From positions 1 through 33,827 of the forward strand of contig CAYUJW010000006.1 in NCBI GenBank assembly GCA_964445135.1: 33,827 nucleotides of DNA, written 5' to 3'. Shown here piece after piece: positions 32,341-33,827 of the stretch (its first letter is position 1; each line of letters starts with the position of its first letter). A program made the position numbers and the translations under genes. The notes beneath the pieces are model-generated. The model was not told where the DNA came from, ran no database searches, and saw only the letters and a program-made list of their open reading frames with translations. This DNA comes from JACOTV01 sp964445135 (GTDB lineage: Bacteria; Patescibacteriota; Microgenomatia; UBA1406; GWC2-37-13).

Positions 32341-32478
32341 ATGGGTAAGCAAGTAAGTCAACCAAAAAAAGCAAAACGTCTTCGAAAGCACGGGTTTCTG
32401 ACGCGTATGAGCACCAAAAAGGGTGCAGATGTTATTAAGCGTCGCCGCGCCAAGGGACGAGCGAGCCTGAGCATATAA
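32341..32478 (+). CDS. rpmH: 50S ribosomal protein L34
   Basis: 45 residues: QPKKAKRLRKHGFLTRMSTK and VIKRRRAKGRASLSI are the unmistakable core of L34, a small basic protein buried in 23S rRNA. Length is normal. It follows valS by 50 bases and precedes yidC by 16 bases. In most bacteria rnpA (RNase P protein) lies between rpmH and yidC; there is no room for it here. dnaA, usually upstream, is replaced by valS. Confidence 0.96.
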   Translation: MGKQVSQPKKAKRLRKHGFLTRMSTKKGADVIKRRRAKGRASLSI

Positions 32479-32494
32479 ACTCGACACATCTTCC

Positions 32495-33325
32495 ATGATT
32501 AGCCAAGACATTTTTTCAAGTATTTTTATCATTCCTGTCGTGAATGCATTGGTCGTGTTGTACCGTGCATTTTTAGCGCTCTCGCTCCCTGGGTCATTTG
32601 GACTGGCCATTGTCGCCCTCACGGCCGGCGTCCGACTGGCCATGCATCCGTTGTTTGTAAAACAAATGGATACGCAGAAAAAAATGTCAGATCTCAAGCC
32701 TCACCTTGATCGTATAGGCAAAAAGCACAAAGAAGATCCGCGTAAGCTTCAGGCTGAGCAGATGCGCATATATAAGGAAGCAGGTTTAAACCCGGCTTCT
32801 GGCTGTTTGCTCATCATCGTTCAAATGCCTATTTTTATCGGTCTTTATAATGCGCTTTCAAAGCTTTTGACACATGGAAGTGGCCAAGATGTGGTCGATG
32901 GTATAAATAACGTGCTTTATATGCCATGGATGCGCATTAGCGCAATTGATCCATTTTTCTTAGGCTTTAACTTAGCCCTCTCCCCTCAACAGGCCGGAGT
33001 CTGGTATTACTATCTTGTGCCCGTCATAACCGCCGCACTGCAGTATTTCCAAACTGTCTTTACCATGCGAATGAACCCTATCTCAAAGCCAGTAGTTGAA
33101 GATGAAAAATCAGGCAAAAAAGGGAAAAAAGAGGAGAAAAAAGACAACGGGATGGGCGACTTCCAACAGATTATGAACACACAGATGAAGTATATTTTTC
33201 CCATTATGATTGGCTGGTTTGCCTTTACATTGCCAGTTGGCATGTCTTTATATTGGAATATCTTTTCCATTTTCAGTATCGTTCAATATCGAAAAATGGC
33301 GGCCCAAACGGCGCCTACCGCATAA
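32495..33325 (+). CDS. yidC: Membrane protein insertase YidC/Oxa1 family
   Basis: 276 residues, the short form without the large periplasmic domain of proteobacteria. Core motifs are GVRLAMHPLFVKQM (with the conserved Arg facing the hydrophilic groove), KEAGLNPASGCLLIIVQMPIFIGLY, and later membrane helices ending SLYWNIFSIFSIVQY. A Lys-rich loop (EKSGKKGKKEEKKD) precedes the last helices. It inserts and folds membrane proteins, alone or with SecYEG. It has the usual neighbours rpmH and jag/khpB. Confidence 0.95.
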   Translation: MISQDIFSSIFIIPVVNALVVLYRAFLALSLPGSFGLAIVALTAGVRLAMHPLFVKQMDTQKKMSDLKPHLDRIGKKHKEDPRKLQAEQMRIYKEAGLNPASGCLLIIVQMPIFIGLYNALSKLLTHGSGQDVVDGINNVLYMPWMRISAIDPFFLGFNLALSPQQAGVWYYYLVPVITAALQYFQTVFTMRMNPISKPVVEDEKSGKKGKKEEKKDNGMGDFQQIMNTQMKYIFPIMIGWFAFTLPVGMSLYWNIFSIFSIVQYRKMAAQTAPTA

Positions 33326-33363
33326 GTAATTATTATTTTTAATTTTCCGTTACTATACAAACC

Positions 33364-33827
33364 ATGAATACGCAAGAAACCATCAAACAAGAAGCGACAG
33401 AGCTTTTGTCAAAAATCGTTGATACATTTGAAATCGAAGTAACCGAAGATCACGGACTATACCATGTGCTTATTAAAGCCGATGAAGAGGCACCTGTCGT
33501 GATTGGACGCCATGGCGAAACCATTAAGGCAATTCAAAAACTTCTTGAAATCATTGCCTACAAGAAAACGGGCTCGTCAGTTGAGCTCATGGTGAATGTG
33601 AACGACTATCGTGAAAAACAACAAGAGCGTTTGCACGAGATCGCACAGCGTGCTGCCGCCAAAGTCATGGATTTCAAGTCGCCATCATATATTCGCGGCC
33701 TATCTTCATATGAGCGCAAGATCGTTCACGAGTACGTGACGAATAACTATCCTGAATTGAGTTCAGAATCAATTGGTGAAGGGCGCGATCGCCGACTGGT
33801 AATCAGTGTCAAGGGTGAGCATGCAAC
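33364..33827 (+). CDS. khpB: Jag/KhpB-like RNA-binding protein (KH and R3H domains), partial
   Basis: The first 154 residues are in the window; the gene runs off the edge. A KH domain is recognised by VVIGRHGETIKAIQKLLEI (GxxG loop), followed by DYREKQQERLHEIAQRAA and the start of the R3H domain (SYERKIVHEYV and GEGRDRRLVIS). The Jag N-terminal domain is absent or very short. KhpB-type proteins bind RNA and affect cell elongation in Gram-positive bacteria. Position directly after yidC is the conserved one. It was too close to the window edge to be a complete ORF. Confidence 0.92.
   Translation, partial: MNTQETIKQEATELLSKIVDTFEIEVTEDHGLYHVLIKADEEAPVVIGRHGETIKAIQKLLEIIAYKKTGSSVELMVNVNDYREKQQERLHEIAQRAAAKVMDFKSPSYIRGLSSYERKIVHEYVTNNYPELSSESIGEGRDRRLVISVKGEHA

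Overview
The window looks like a chromosomal piece of a Candidate Phyla Radiation (Patescibacteria) bacterium. The evidence is the set of small membrane proteins of CPR-typical families (a DUF4012-like protein, two VirB2/TrbC-like small proteins, a DUF2298-like giant membrane protein, a DUF5657-like protein), very few Shine-Dalgarno sequences, tight ATGA gene overlaps, and an rpmH-yidC-jag cluster without rnpA. The standard code with TGA as stop fits throughout. Two runs of N (2612-2711 and 11617-11627) are assembly gaps, and each damages a gene call.

Layout. 1-4573: end of an unidentified gene, a membrane-anchored cyclophilin, a small hypothetical protein, a DUF4012-like protein and a DUF2130-like protein falsely joined across the 100-N gap, and a single-pass membrane protein. 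4619-4740: a solitary 5S rRNA on the minus strand with its own promoter. 4777-8868: a PH-domain membrane protein, a small two-pass protein, then a compact signalling-like cluster (degenerate PP2C domain + membrane segment + extracellular beta-propeller, an ECF sigma factor, a tiny one-pass protein, a multi-pass protein). 8920-16492: a mevalonate-pathway gene cluster (HMG-CoA reductase, archaeal-type HMG-CoA synthase, thiolase and DUF35 protein, two GHMP kinases, a HAD phosphatase, a diphosphomevalonate-decarboxylase homologue), followed on the opposite strand by an IPP-isomerase homologue. 17254-20034: two VirB2-like proteins, undecaprenyl diphosphate synthase, a Fic protein. 20147-27077: an archaeal-type ATP-dependent DNA ligase, three family-2 glycosyltransferases, an alpha/beta hydrolase, an MFS transporter and an EEP-family nuclease/phosphatase. 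27284-29946: a 55-codon orphan gene with a near-perfect promoter, a strong terminator and the DUF2298-like protein. 30020-33827: valS, rpmH, yidC and the start of jag/khpB.

How the genes fit together. The mevalonate genes would make isopentenyl diphosphate. UppS would extend prenyl diphosphates to the C55 lipid carrier. The glycosyltransferases and the large membrane protein plausibly use such carriers for surface glycans.

Most interesting points: (1) the mevalonate enzymes carry unusual substitutions (Asn for the catalytic Asp of the decarboxylase, Ser for the catalytic Cys of the isomerase, no zinc ribbon in the DUF35 subunit); (2) degenerate tandem arrays with a 7- or 8-base period occur between genes, often directly before start codons, and also in frame at three places inside valS; (3) at least eight genes have a -10 box so close to the ATG that the transcript should be leaderless or nearly so; (4) the PP2C-like/propeller/sigma cluster looks like an undescribed transmembrane signalling module.
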